DNA of 64,000 bases, taken from contig NZ_QDFI01000015.1 in NCBI RefSeq assembly GCF_003254465.1, positions 1-64,000 of the forward strand. Direction: 5' to 3'. The stretch comes from Meridianimarinicoccus zhengii. Its GTDB lineage: Bacteria; Pseudomonadota; Alphaproteobacteria; Rhodobacterales; Rhodobacteraceae. The notes under the pieces are model-generated. The model was not told the DNA's origin, made no database searches, and worked only from the letters and a program-made list of their open reading frames with translations. Position numbers and translations under genes: made by a program. Below are positions 54,078 to 62,407 of this stretch, in pieces; the first letter of the stretch is position 1; every line of letters begins with the position of its first letter.

Positions 54078-55087
54078 GGCCGTCCTCCCGTCAGCCGGCC
54101 CTTGGACTGGTCCACCAGCACAGCGACGATGATCACGAGCCCCACGGCGACGAACTGCCAGTAGGGTGGCAGACCGCAGAACACGAGCCCGAACTGGATC
54201 ACCGCGATGATGAAGGCGCCGATGACGGTCCCAGTGACAGTCCCCTGTCCGCCGGTCAGCGATGCGCCGCCGATGAACACCGCGGCCACGGCGTAAAGCA
54301 GGATCGGTTCCCCCGCATTGGCGGCACCGGCGGAAAAGCGCCCGGTATAGATCAGCCCGCCGATCCCTGCCGTCACGGCCGAGATCACGAAGAGCAGGAT
54401 CAGGTGGCGTTTCACGTCCACCCCTGCGCGCTCGACCGACGCCCGGTTCGCGCCGAGCGCATAGGTATGCACCCCGAACCGGGTATGCGTCAGCAGGTAG
54501 TGGCACGCGATCGCCAGCAGGGCCGCGATCACGACCGGAACGGGAAAGCCGAGGATGTCGCCATTGCCGAAGGCGCGCAATTCGTCGCTGCGCACGGACA
54601 CGGTGGCGCCGCCCGCCACGATCAACGCCATGCCGCGTGCGATGCCGTAGGTGCCCAGCGTCCCGATGAAGCTGGGCACGTTCAGATAGGCGACGAGCCA
54701 ACCGTTGACGAGCCCGACAAGACTTGCCGCCCCCAGCCCCACGAGTACGGCGAGCAGGAGCGCCAGCCAGCCGCCATCGACCCCGAGCCCTCGGATCACG
54801 AGTGCCATGACGACCGCGGCCAGCCCGGTGGTGAAGCCGATGGACAGGTCGATATGCCCCGCCACGATCACCAGTGTCAGTCCGAGCGCAAGCAGCAGAA
54901 TCTGCGATGCCGCGACCGCGATGGCCTGCACGTTATAGGCGCGAAAGATGAAGGTGCCGCCGGTTTCCGACTGCGCATAGAGTTCAAAGAAGCCCAGGAT
55001 GAGGATGAGAAACAGCCAGGACCAGGCGTTCAACAGGGACTTCAGGAATGAAGCCCCTGTCTTTGGTGTTGTCAGCGCGGGGTTCAT
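54074..55087 (-). CDS. Sugar ABC transporter permease (RbsC/FrcC-like)
   Basis: A 337-residue CUT2 permease with about ten hydrophobic segments. ALGLTLVIVAGHIDLSIGF and AVAAVFIGGASLTGGQGTV are the two characteristic blocks. It overlaps both neighbours by four bases (ATPase after, binding protein before), so the three genes are one transcript. Imports a monosaccharide or polyol for the catabolic genes on the other strand. Confidence 0.93.
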   Translation of the reverse strand: MNPALTTPKTGASFLKSLLNAWSWLFLILILGFFELYAQSETGGTFIFRAYNVQAIAVAASQILLLALGLTLVIVAGHIDLSIGFTTGLAAVVMALVIRGLGVDGGWLALLLAVLVGLGAASLVGLVNGWLVAYLNVPSFIGTLGTYGIARGMALIVAGGATVSVRSDELRAFGNGDILGFPVPVVIAALLAIACHYLLTHTRFGVHTYALGANRASVERAGVDVKRHLILLFVISAVTAGIGGLIYTGRFSAGAANAGEPILLYAVAAVFIGGASLTGGQGTVTGTVIGAFIIAVIQFGLVFCGLPPYWQFVAVGLVIIVAVLVDQSKGRLTGGRP

Positions 55088-56055
55088 TCGGAGTAGATGA
55101 ACTTCGCGATGTTCTCGTCACCGACATTGTCGGCATTGATGACCGTGAAGCCCGTTCCGATGGATACGGGTACCGACTGGCCGGTCAGCACGGCATAGGC
55201 CGCCATCACGCCGAAATACCCGATTTCCGCGGGGTGCTGGGCAATGGCCGCGTCGACGAGGCCGGAGGAGATGTTGTCCACGATGCTTTTCGGCGCATCG
55301 AACGCGATGACCGTGACGTCGTCGGCCATGTTCGCGGAATCCACCCCGTTGCCTGCGCCGAGCGCCGAGAACAGGTTGGCGCCGAACACGCCCTTGATGT
55401 CGGGGTTGCGGGCCATCACCGCCTGGAACTGCGAAGCCGCGAGCGAGGCGTCATTCTCGTTGTACTGGGTGTCCAGCACCTCGATGTCGGGATAGTTCGC
55501 GGCCATCTCGGCCTTGAATCCTTCCTCGCGCTGGTCGGTGGTGGAGATGCCGGGCCGCACGTTGGACACGTAGACCTTGCCCTCGCCGCCGATCGCGTCG
55601 GCCATGAAACGCGCGGCCATGCGCCCACCGCCGACATTGTCCGACGCGATGTAGGACATCGGGAAATCGCCGTCGCCCGCGCCGTCCTGATACTGGCCGT
55701 CGTCGATGAAGGTGTCGACGGTGATGATCGGGATGCCGTTTTCATGGGCGCGGCGCAGCGGTTCGATCATCTGGGTGCTGTCCGTCGGCGCGATGAGGAT
55801 CGCATCCGGGCCGCGCGCGATCACGGCGTCGAGGACCGGCGTCTGAAGGACCGGGTCGAATTCTTCCGCGCCCTGGAAATCCACCGTGATCCCAAGTGCA
55901 TCGGCGGCCGCCTGCGCGCCCCGGTTCATGGTGATGTAGAAGGCGTCGGTCGTCAGGCCGGGCACCAGCGTGATGGTGATGTCGTCCTGGGCCTGTGCCA
56001 CGGACGCGCCGGCCAGTGCCGCCACGAGGGCGCACGAAGTCACGAGATTTCGCAT
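55084..56055 (-). CDS. Sugar ABC transporter substrate-binding protein (RbsB/FrcB-like)
   Basis: A 323-residue periplasmic binding protein of the ribose/galactose (Peripla_BP_4) type with a signal peptide (CALVAALAGASVAQAQ). Ligand-domain blocks include ADALGITVDFQG, PDAILIAPTDSTQMIEPLRR, IPIITVDTFI, PMSYIASDNVGGGRMAARFM and VTVIAFDAPKSIVDNI. The hinge residues match pentose/hexose-binding relatives but do not define the sugar. First gene of the importer operon; GGAGGAAACC precedes the ATG. Confidence 0.94.
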   Translation of the reverse strand: MRNLVTSCALVAALAGASVAQAQDDITITLVPGLTTDAFYITMNRGAQAAADALGITVDFQGAEEFDPVLQTPVLDAVIARGPDAILIAPTDSTQMIEPLRRAHENGIPIITVDTFIDDGQYQDGAGDGDFPMSYIASDNVGGGRMAARFMADAIGGEGKVYVSNVRPGISTTDQREEGFKAEMAANYPDIEVLDTQYNENDASLAASQFQAVMARNPDIKGVFGANLFSALGAGNGVDSANMADDVTVIAFDAPKSIVDNISSGLVDAAIAQHPAEIGYFGVMAAYAVLTGQSVPVSIGTGFTVINADNVGDENIAKFIYSE

Positions 56056-56131
56056 GGATCGGTTTCCTCCCTTTGATCCCGGCCTCTGAAAGCGGGCCGG
56101 TAATGCATCGCCGCGGTGACTCCGCGTCGAA

Positions 56132-56146
56132 TCAAATCAAGTTTGA
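56132..56146. promoter_or_regulatory. Palindrome TCAAATCAAGTTTGA in the divergent promoter region
   Basis: Five-base arms TCAAA and TTTGA separated by five bases, between the ABC importer and SorC genes. A candidate SorC operator acting on the importer promoter. Confidence 0.4.
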
Positions 56147-56195
56147 CGAAAGAAGGATTGCCCAGCCCATGGCGACAGGGCAAGAATAAAATACC

Positions 56196-56209
56196 TGAAA
56201 TTTGTTTCA
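56196..56209. promoter_or_regulatory. Palindrome TGAAATTTGTTTCA just before the SorC start
   Basis: Five-base arms TGAAA and TTTCA around four bases, ending three bases before the regulator start at 56213. It occupies the ribosome-binding-site position, where no purine-rich sequence is seen, so it is a candidate autoregulatory site. Confidence 0.4.
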
Positions 56210-56212
56210 CGC

Positions 56213-57172
56213 ATGGGGCCCATGACCGACCCGACCCGACCCACCCGCCTGATGAACCGCAGCCTGATGCATACTGCCGCGCGGCTGCATTATGTCGAGG
56301 GCATTTCCCAGATGGAAACCGCCCGCCGGATGCAGGTTTCGACGGCGACGGTGTCGCGGCTGCTGTCGCGGGCCCGCGACGAAGGCATCGTGCGCATCCA
56401 GGTCATCGATCTCGACGAGGCTGACGAGATCGGCGACCGGTTGCGCGCGGCGTTGCCGTTGCGCCAGGTGCGCGTGCTCGAAAGCGACCGGGTGGCGGCG
56501 CTGGCATCGCAGGTCGGGGCGTTGCTGGCCGAGGCTGCACTGCCGCGCGGTGCGGTTCTTGCGGTCGGCTGGGGCCGGACCGTGCAGGGCGTCATCTCCG
56601 CCGGTCTGCCCGCGTTGCCGGGCGCGGTGGTCGTGCCCACGACCGGGGGGATGCACCAGACAGCGTCGCATTTCCAGATCAACGAATTCGTGCGCATGGC
56701 GGCCGAACAGATGGCGGCGGAACCACGGCTTCTCTATGCGCCGTCCCTGCCGTCGCCGGAACTGCATGCAGCACTTCTGCGAGACCCGCAAATGGCCCAT
56801 GTGATGAAATGCTGGGATCGTGTCGACGCCGCGATCGTCGGGATCGGCGCCTTTCGCAGCGCCGCGAGCCGCCGCGAGGTCGGCTTTCCCGCCGACCGCG
56901 CCGACCGCATCGCCGGCGACGTCGTGCGCCATTATTTCGACGTGACCGGGGCCGAGATCGCGTGGCCGGGTCAAGACCGGCTGATGGCCATGAGCTGCGC
57001 GCAACTGCGCCGCGTGCCGCTGGGGATCGGCGTTGCGACCGGACGCGACAAGGTCGATGCCATCATCGGCGCGGCCCGGTCTCGCATGATCAACGCGCTT
57101 GTCACCGATACGCGCACCGCGGGCGCGGTACTTGATGCGCTGGACCTGACCGGTCCGGAAGACATGGCCTAG
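56213..57172 (+). CDS. SorC/DeoR-type sugar-binding transcriptional regulator
   Basis: A 319-residue SorC family regulator. The N-terminal HTH is ARRMQVSTATVSRLLSRARD followed by EGIVRIQVID. The sensor domain has AVGWGRTVQGVI, VPTTGGMHQTASHFQ and PLGIGVATGRDKVDAIIGAA, which in the family bind a phosphorylated sugar. It is divergent from the ABC importer and upstream of the catabolic operon; it most likely regulates both, with a sugar phosphate made by the encoded kinases as effector. Confidence 0.93.
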   Translation: MGPMTDPTRPTRLMNRSLMHTAARLHYVEGISQMETARRMQVSTATVSRLLSRARDEGIVRIQVIDLDEADEIGDRLRAALPLRQVRVLESDRVAALASQVGALLAEAALPRGAVLAVGWGRTVQGVISAGLPALPGAVVVPTTGGMHQTASHFQINEFVRMAAEQMAAEPRLLYAPSLPSPELHAALLRDPQMAHVMKCWDRVDAAIVGIGAFRSAASRREVGFPADRADRIAGDVVRHYFDVTGAEIAWPGQDRLMAMSCAQLRRVPLGIGVATGRDKVDAIIGAARSRMINALVTDTRTAGAVLDALDLTGPEDMA

Positions 57173-57201
57173 CTGTCCGGCAGGGATGCGAGAAAGATAT
57201 T

Positions 57202-57219
57202 TCAGCAAATTATTGTTGA
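57202..57219. promoter_or_regulatory. Candidate SorC operator TCAGCAAATTATTGTTGA
   Basis: An 18-base imperfect palindrome fitting TCAnCAAnnnnTTGnTGA, 83 bases upstream of the aldolase start and in the only AT-rich stretch of this gap. It is the best candidate for control of the catabolic operon. Confidence 0.5.
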
Positions 57220-57301
57220 TAGGGCTAGCCGCGGCGGCTATGCCTCTGGGGGCGCCAAGCTGCGCGCCGCTGCCAACCCAGAAAGACGAGGATCCGGACC
57301 C

Positions 57302-58207
57302 ATGCCCTTGACGATGACCACTTCGGAGCGGCGCGGATACCAGCAGATATGCGGGTCCAACGGGCTGATGATGGTCGTGGCCTGCGACCAGCGGGGGGGC
57401 ATGCGCAAGGTGCTCGCCGACACGCCCGAAGCCCAGTCCGCCATCGATGAGGCGCAACTGGGCATCGTGAAGGCGGATATCGTGCGATACCTTGCGAACA
57501 AGGCGTCCTGCGTGCTTCTGGATGCGGTCTGCGCGGTGCCGAACGTGGTCGATGACGGAGTTCTGGCGCGGGATACCGGGCTGCTGATCGGGCTTGATGC
57601 GTCGGGCTGGGACGTGGACGCGCAGGGCTATCGCCTGTCGAAGCTCGTGCCGGGCATCACCGCGCGGCGGGTGCGGGAACTGGGCGGTACCGGGGCCAAG
57701 CTGATGGTCTATCTGCGCCCCGACCGGCCTGCGGCGAACAACGTGAACATCCAGATCATCCGCGATTGCGTGGCCGATTTCGCGGCGGAGGACCTTTTGC
57801 TGGTGGTCGAGATCCTGACCTACCAACTCGCAGGCGAAAGCGATGCCGACTATGCCGCCGCCTTTCCCGGCCTGATCGTGGACAGTGCGCGGATTTCACT
57901 GGAGCTGGGTGCCAAGGTTCTCAAACTGCCGTATCCCGCGACCGCGGAAGCCTGCGCGCAGATCACCGCGCTGTGCGACGGGGTGCCATGGGCGGTACTG
58001 TCCGCCGGGGTGGACCACGCGACATTCGTGGGTCAGGTCGAGACGGCCATGCAGAACGGGGCCTCCGGTGTGATTGCCGGGCGGGCGCTGTGGAAGGATT
58101 GCATCTCGCTCGATCCCGATGTCCGGCGCGACCGTCTCGACACTGTCGCATCGTCACGACTGGGCGAGATTCAAGGCATTCTCGACAGCCATGCCGCGGC
58201 CCGCTGA
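57302..58207 (+). CDS. LacD/YihT-like class I aldolase (tagatose-1,6-bisphosphate aldolase family)
   Basis: A 301-residue TIM-barrel aldolase. LMMVVACDQRGGMRKVLA matches the family start; the Schiff-base lysine is probably in GAKVLKLPYPA; the end WAVLSAGVDHATFVGQVE and NGASGVIAGRALWKD is shared with LacD and YihT (sulfofructose-phosphate aldolase). It should split a ketose phosphate into DHAP and an aldehyde. An alternative start is 57314. Its last 17 bases overlap the ROK kinase gene. A YihT role is less likely because no sulfoquinovosidase or sulfonate genes are present. Confidence 0.85.
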   Translation: MPLTMTTSERRGYQQICGSNGLMMVVACDQRGGMRKVLADTPEAQSAIDEAQLGIVKADIVRYLANKASCVLLDAVCAVPNVVDDGVLARDTGLLIGLDASGWDVDAQGYRLSKLVPGITARRVRELGGTGAKLMVYLRPDRPAANNVNIQIIRDCVADFAAEDLLLVVEILTYQLAGESDADYAAAFPGLIVDSARISLELGAKVLKLPYPATAEACAQITALCDGVPWAVLSAGVDHATFVGQVETAMQNGASGVIAGRALWKDCISLDPDVRRDRLDTVASSRLGEIQGILDSHAAAR

Positions 58208-59075
58208 TACGGCCATCGGGCTTGACGTGGGCGGCACGCGCATTCGTGCCGCGATCATCGGTCGTGACGGGGCGATGCGGGACCGGCGCATCGAAGCCGT
58301 GCAGCCGGATCGCGCGGGCTTCGCCGCGCAGGTGTCGCGGCTGGTGGAGGCGCTGAACCATACAGGATGTGCCGGGATCGGCATCGGCATTCCGGGGCGC
58401 GTGGACGGGGGCACCGGCGCGATCCTGTCGGCGGGGTATCTCGACATTGCCGGGCTCGACCTGCGGGCGCGGTTGGGCGCGACGGCGGGACTGTCGGTCC
58501 GGGTGGAAAACGACGCGGCCATGGCGTTGCTGGCCGAAGTGTCGTGCGGCCCGGCCGACGCGCGCGGCCTGGTGGCCATGGTCACGGTCGGCACTGGCGT
58601 TGGCGGCGCGCTGGTCAGCGAAGGTCGTCCCTGGCATGGTGGCGGCGTGGCGGGGCAGTTCGGCCATATCGTCGTGGATGCGGGCGGGCCGCCGTGCCGG
58701 TGCGGGCAGCGGGGGTGCGTGGAAACCTTCAGCTCCGGTACCGCGCTCGGCGCGCTGGTGCTGGCGGAGGGACTTGCACCCGGAACGCGCGCCGAGGATC
58801 TTCTTGACCGCGCAGTACAGGGCGATGCGGTCGCGGCAACAGTGCTGGACCGCTGGGCGCTGCCCATGCAGCGCGCGCTGCACACGCTGGCGGCGGTGGT
58901 CAACCCGGTGCGGGTCGTGATCGGCGGCGGGCTGGGCGGGGCGATGGCCGCCGCGCTGGACCGGCTGCCCGCGCGCGACGGCTGGTACAGCCAACCCTTT
59001 GCCGCGGCGACGCTGGGCGACGATGCGGGCGTGATCGGCGCGGGGCTGTCGGTCTTCGCGGGGCGGGCGCCGTGA
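58191..59075 (+). CDS. ROK family sugar kinase
   Basis: A 294-residue ROK protein. The ATP motif is TAIGLDVGGTRIRAAIIG, catalytic Asp is in RVENDAAMALLAE, and the zinc-binding ROK signature is GHIVVDAGGPPCRCGQRGC with the following VE. There is no N-terminal HTH, so it is an enzyme, not a repressor. The ATG at 58191 overlaps the aldolase gene by 17 bases. It may phosphorylate glucose, mannose, fructose or an amino-sugar; together with PfkB the operon has two sugar kinases. Confidence 0.92.
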   Translation: MPRPADTAIGLDVGGTRIRAAIIGRDGAMRDRRIEAVQPDRAGFAAQVSRLVEALNHTGCAGIGIGIPGRVDGGTGAILSAGYLDIAGLDLRARLGATAGLSVRVENDAAMALLAEVSCGPADARGLVAMVTVGTGVGGALVSEGRPWHGGGVAGQFGHIVVDAGGPPCRCGQRGCVETFSSGTALGALVLAEGLAPGTRAEDLLDRAVQGDAVAATVLDRWALPMQRALHTLAAVVNPVRVVIGGGLGGAMAAALDRLPARDGWYSQPFAAATLGDDAGVIGAGLSVFAGRAP

Positions 59076-59653
59076 AGCGGGTTGTCCTTGTCAACGGCGT
59101 CCCCGCCAGCGGCAAATCGGCCCTTGCGGCGCGGCTTCTGCCGTATCTTCACGCGGAAGGGTTGGCGGCGGTGCCCTTCGCGCTCGATACCGTGAAGGAG
59201 GCGCTGTTCGATCATGTCGGCACCGGGGACCGCGACCACAACCGGATGCTGGGGCGCGCGAGCTATCAGGCGATCTTCGACACGATCGCGGCCTTTCCCG
59301 ATGATCTGGTCCCGGTGATCGACGCATGGCACGGTTTCCAGCCGGACACGGTCCTGCGCGACCATCTTGCCCGCGCCGGGGTCGCGCGCGTGATCGAGCT
59401 GTGGTGCGACATTCCACCGGAAACCGCCGCCGTACGGTATCGCGCCCGCAGCGCCGTGCGGCGACCGGGCCATCCCCCGGCATCCTATGCCGACGAATTG
59501 CTGGAGCTTGCCCGGTGCGCTTGCCCCGTGTCGCTTGGCCCGGTGGTGCGGGCGCGCGGCGACGGCCCGCCCGACGACCCTGCACCGCTGCGCGCCGTGG
59601 CCGACCTGTTGCGGACGGGCGGTCCGACGAACCCTGAGGGAGGAGAGATGTGA
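59072..59653 (+). CDS. P-loop AAA_33/zeta-toxin-like kinase domain protein
   Basis: A 193-residue single-domain P-loop protein with VVLVNGVPASGKSALAARLL at the start (Walker A) and DLVPVIDAWHGFQPD in a Walker-B-like position; RYRARSAVRRPGHPP may be the arginine-rich lid. The fold is that of small-molecule kinases such as chloramphenicol phosphotransferase, zeta toxin or gluconate kinase. The GTG start overlaps the ROK stop (GTGA) and the end overlaps the SDR gene. Its presence in a sugar operon suggests a third kinase, with unknown substrate. Confidence 0.75.
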   Translation: MKRVVLVNGVPASGKSALAARLLPYLHAEGLAAVPFALDTVKEALFDHVGTGDRDHNRMLGRASYQAIFDTIAAFPDDLVPVIDAWHGFQPDTVLRDHLARAGVARVIELWCDIPPETAAVRYRARSAVRRPGHPPASYADELLELARCACPVSLGPVVRARGDGPPDDPAPLRAVADLLRTGGPTNPEGGEM

Positions 59654-60381
59654 TGACGGAATTCGACAAGGGCCCGATCCTCGTGACCGGGGCCAGCGGC
59701 GGCATCGGTGCCGCCACGGTGCGCCATCTGGTGCGGGCGGGCGCGCAGGTGATCGCGGCGGGGCGCGACGAAGACAAGCTTGCCGCACTCGCCGCCGAAA
59801 CGGGCTGCACGACACTGGCCTTCGACCTGACGTCCGAGGACAGCGTGCGGGACGCCCTCGGCGATCTCGACCTGTGGGGGGTCGTGAATTGCGGCGGCTG
59901 GGGGGGCGAGATCGCCACGCCCATGGACACCGATATCGACGTCTTCGACAAGGTGATCGCCGTGAACACCCGCGGGGCGCTTCTCGTGACCAAGTACGCA
60001 TCGCGCAGCATGATCCGGCTGGGCCGCGGCGGCGCCATTGTCAACGTGTCGAGCCAGGCCGCGCTCGTCGCGCTGAAGGGGCATATCTGTTACGGCGCGT
60101 CGAAGGCGGCGCTCGACAACATCACCCGTGTCTCGGCGCTGGAACTGGGGCCCCACGGCATCCGCGTGAACGGCGTGCATCCCACGGTCGTGATGACCCC
60201 GATGTCCGCGTGGTACTGGGGCCGCCCCGAGATCGAAGGTCCGTTCCTGTCGCAGATGCCGCTGGGCCGCTGGGCGACCGAGGACGAGATCGCGGCGCCC
60301 ATCGTCTTTCTTCTGGGCGACGGCGCGTCCATGATCACGGGCGTGTCGCTGCCCATCGATGGCGGCTATACCGCCTGCTGA
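59653..60381 (+). CDS. L-xylulose reductase-like SDR
   Basis: A 242-residue SDR with ILVTGASGGIGAATVRHL, catalytic INVSSQ-type block (VNVSSQAALVAL), CYGASKAALDNITRV and GIRVNGVHPTVVMTPM, closing with MITGVSLPIDGGYTAC. The segment from NVSSQ to the C-terminus is strikingly like dicarbonyl/L-xylulose reductase (DCXR), including the PTVVMT and GG-x-x-AC end. The usual NNAG motif reads NCGG. Probably interconverts a ketose and an alditol using NAD(P)H. A GTG at 59650 is an alternative start. Confidence 0.88.
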   Translation: MTEFDKGPILVTGASGGIGAATVRHLVRAGAQVIAAGRDEDKLAALAAETGCTTLAFDLTSEDSVRDALGDLDLWGVVNCGGWGGEIATPMDTDIDVFDKVIAVNTRGALLVTKYASRSMIRLGRGGAIVNVSSQAALVALKGHICYGASKAALDNITRVSALELGPHGIRVNGVHPTVVMTPMSAWYWGRPEIEGPFLSQMPLGRWATEDEIAAPIVFLLGDGASMITGVSLPIDGGYTAC

Positions 60382-60432
60382 CACGCGTGCGGTAGGGGGC
60401 CGCAACAGACGCAGGACCATGAGGGAGGAACC

Positions 60433-61257
60433 ATGAAACAGGCACGCCTAAAAAGGCTGTTCGGCGTATCGGGCAATTGCTTCGATGTCGCCATCGACCA
60501 CGGGATGTTCAACGAGAAGAGCTTCCTGTCGGGGATCGAGAACATGCACGGCGCGATCGAAACGGTCGCCGCCGCGCGCCCCGACGCCATCCAGCTGCCG
60601 CCGGGAACCGCGCCGCTGTTGCAGGCGCGACCCGGCCGCGACCGCCCGGCGCTTGTGCTGCGCACGGATGTCGCCAATGTCTACGGGTCGCCCCTGCCGC
60701 GGCGGCTGTTCTCGGAACTGATCGCGCAGCCGGTGGCACAGGCGGTGCGGCTGGATGCGGCCTGCGTGGTGGTCAATCTTCTGATGCTGCCCGACCAGCC
60801 CGAGATGCACGAAGCCTGCATCCGCAACATCAACGTGCTCAAGCCCGCCTGCGACGACGCGGGGATGCCGCTGATGGTGGAACCGCTGGTGATGCAGGAC
60901 AACGCGCAGGGCGGTTACATGGTGGACGGCGATATCGACATGATCCTGCCGCTGGTCCGGCAGGCGGTGGAACTGGGTGCCGACATCATCAAGGCCGATC
61001 CCTGCACCGACCCCACTGAATATCACCGCGTGATCGAGATCGCGCAGGACGTGCCGGTGCTGGTGCGCGGCGGCGGCAAGGTGTCTGACACCGAGATCCT
61101 GACCCGCACCCGGACCCTGATGGACCAGGGGGCGCGCGGCATCGTCTATGGCCGCAACGTGATCCACCATGCGGACCCGGCGGGCATGACGGCGGCGCTG
61201 ATGGCCATCGTGCATGACGGTGCGACGGTCGCCGACGCGCTGGCGAAGATCGGCTGA
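60433..61257 (+). CDS. DhnA-type class I aldolase (LsrF/FbaB-like)
   Basis: A 274-residue TIM-barrel aldolase of the DeoC/FbaB/LsrF superfamily. FDVAIDHGMFNE at the start, MVEPLVMQDNAQGG in the middle and the Schiff-base lysine in ADIIKADPCTDP, then VPVLVRGGGKVSDTE and GARGIVYGRNVIHH (phosphate-binding end). It is a second, distinct aldolase in the same operon as the LacD-like one. GAGGGAGGAACC precedes the ATG. Likely cleaves a phosphorylated ketose or a beta-keto intermediate. Confidence 0.85.
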   Translation: MKQARLKRLFGVSGNCFDVAIDHGMFNEKSFLSGIENMHGAIETVAAARPDAIQLPPGTAPLLQARPGRDRPALVLRTDVANVYGSPLPRRLFSELIAQPVAQAVRLDAACVVVNLLMLPDQPEMHEACIRNINVLKPACDDAGMPLMVEPLVMQDNAQGGYMVDGDIDMILPLVRQAVELGADIIKADPCTDPTEYHRVIEIAQDVPVLVRGGGKVSDTEILTRTRTLMDQGARGIVYGRNVIHHADPAGMTAALMAIVHDGATVADALAKIG

Positions 61258-61261
61258 CGCG

Positions 61262-62407
61262 ATGCGCACGATCCGTTTCGGCATCATCGGCTGCGGACTG
61301 ATGGGCCGCGAGTTCGCCTCGGCCGCCGCGCGCTGGATGCATCTGCAAGCCATGCCCGCCCGACCCGAGATCGTCGCGGTCTGCGACACCAACGCGGACC
61401 TGATGGACTGGTTCACGACGCATCTGCCATCGGTGTGCCAGACCACGACCGATTACCGCGACCTGCTGGCGAACGACGCGGTGGACGCGGTCTATTGCGC
61501 GGTGCCGCATGTCCTGCACGGCGCGATCTACCCCGAGATCCTCGCCGCGGGAAAGCATCTGCTGGGGGAAAAGCCCTTCGGCATGGACCGGGCGCAGAAC
61601 GACGCCATCATGGCGGCCATCGCCGCGCGCCCCGACCTGCTGGTGCGTTGCTCGTCGGAAATGCCGTTCTATCCCGGCGCGCAGAAGGTCGTCGATTTCG
61701 CGCGCGCGGGCCATGTGGGCGAGATCCTCGAAGTGGAATGCGCCTTCCTGCATTCGTCGGACATCAACCCGGACAAGCCGATCAACTGGAAGCGGATGAT
61801 CGACGTGAACGGCGCCTATGGCTGCATGGGGGATCTTGGCATGCATGTCTGCCACGTCCCGCTGCGGCTGGGCTGGCTGCCGCGATCGGTGCAGGCGGGC
61901 CTCGTGAAACGCGTGACGACCCGTCCCGACGGGACCGGCGCGCATGTCCCCTGCGAGACATGGGACAACGCCACGATCACCGGCACCGTGGGCGAAGGGG
62001 CGGCGGAATTTCCACTTGTGCTGAAGACATGGCGCATCGCGCCGGGGGAGGCGAACACGTGGTCGCTGCGCGTCCTTGGCATGTCCGGATCGGCCGAATT
62101 CACCACCAAGTCGCCGCGCCAGTGGCGGTTCATGACCTACGAACCCGGCGGGCGCCAGACATGGCAGGTGGAGGATCTGGGCTATCAGCCGCTTTTCCCC
62201 GCGATCACGGGCGGCATCTTCGAGTTCGGCTTCACAGATGCCATCCAGCAGATGTGGGCCGCCTTCGTCGACGAGCTGGCGGGCGGGGATGCGCGGGGAT
62301 TTCCCTGTGCCACCCCGCTTGAGGCCGCGCAGCACCATGCCATCCTGACCGCCGCGCTGGCGGCAGGCACCGAACATCGCAACATCGAAGTGGAGTATCC
62401 CGCATGA
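61262..62407 (+). CDS. Gfo/Idh/MocA family oxidoreductase
   Basis: A 381-residue NAD(P)-dependent sugar/polyol dehydrogenase. RFGIIGCGLMGREFA is the cofactor motif, GEKPFGMDRAQN carries the EKP lysine, and GCMGDLGMHVCHVPLRLGW contains the catalytic region with the His. It begins four bases after the DhnA aldolase stop and overlaps the next gene by four. Substrates in the family include myo-inositol, glucose and other aldoses; here it presumably oxidises the imported sugar. Confidence 0.92.
   Translation: MRTIRFGIIGCGLMGREFASAAARWMHLQAMPARPEIVAVCDTNADLMDWFTTHLPSVCQTTTDYRDLLANDAVDAVYCAVPHVLHGAIYPEILAAGKHLLGEKPFGMDRAQNDAIMAAIAARPDLLVRCSSEMPFYPGAQKVVDFARAGHVGEILEVECAFLHSSDINPDKPINWKRMIDVNGAYGCMGDLGMHVCHVPLRLGWLPRSVQAGLVKRVTTRPDGTGAHVPCETWDNATITGTVGEGAAEFPLVLKTWRIAPGEANTWSLRVLGMSGSAEFTTKSPRQWRFMTYEPGGRQTWQVEDLGYQPLFPAITGGIFEFGFTDAIQQMWAAFVDELAGGDARGFPCATPLEAAQHHAILTAALAAGTEHRNIEVEYPA

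Noticed and set aside
57302-58207. Sulfoquinovose (sulfo-EMP) pathway suggested by the YihT-like aldolase with a PfkB kinase
   Set aside because: No sulfoquinovosidase, sulfoquinovose isomerase, or sulfolactaldehyde/sulfonate export gene is present, and the isomerase is of the lyxose type. Kept only as an alternative to exclude.
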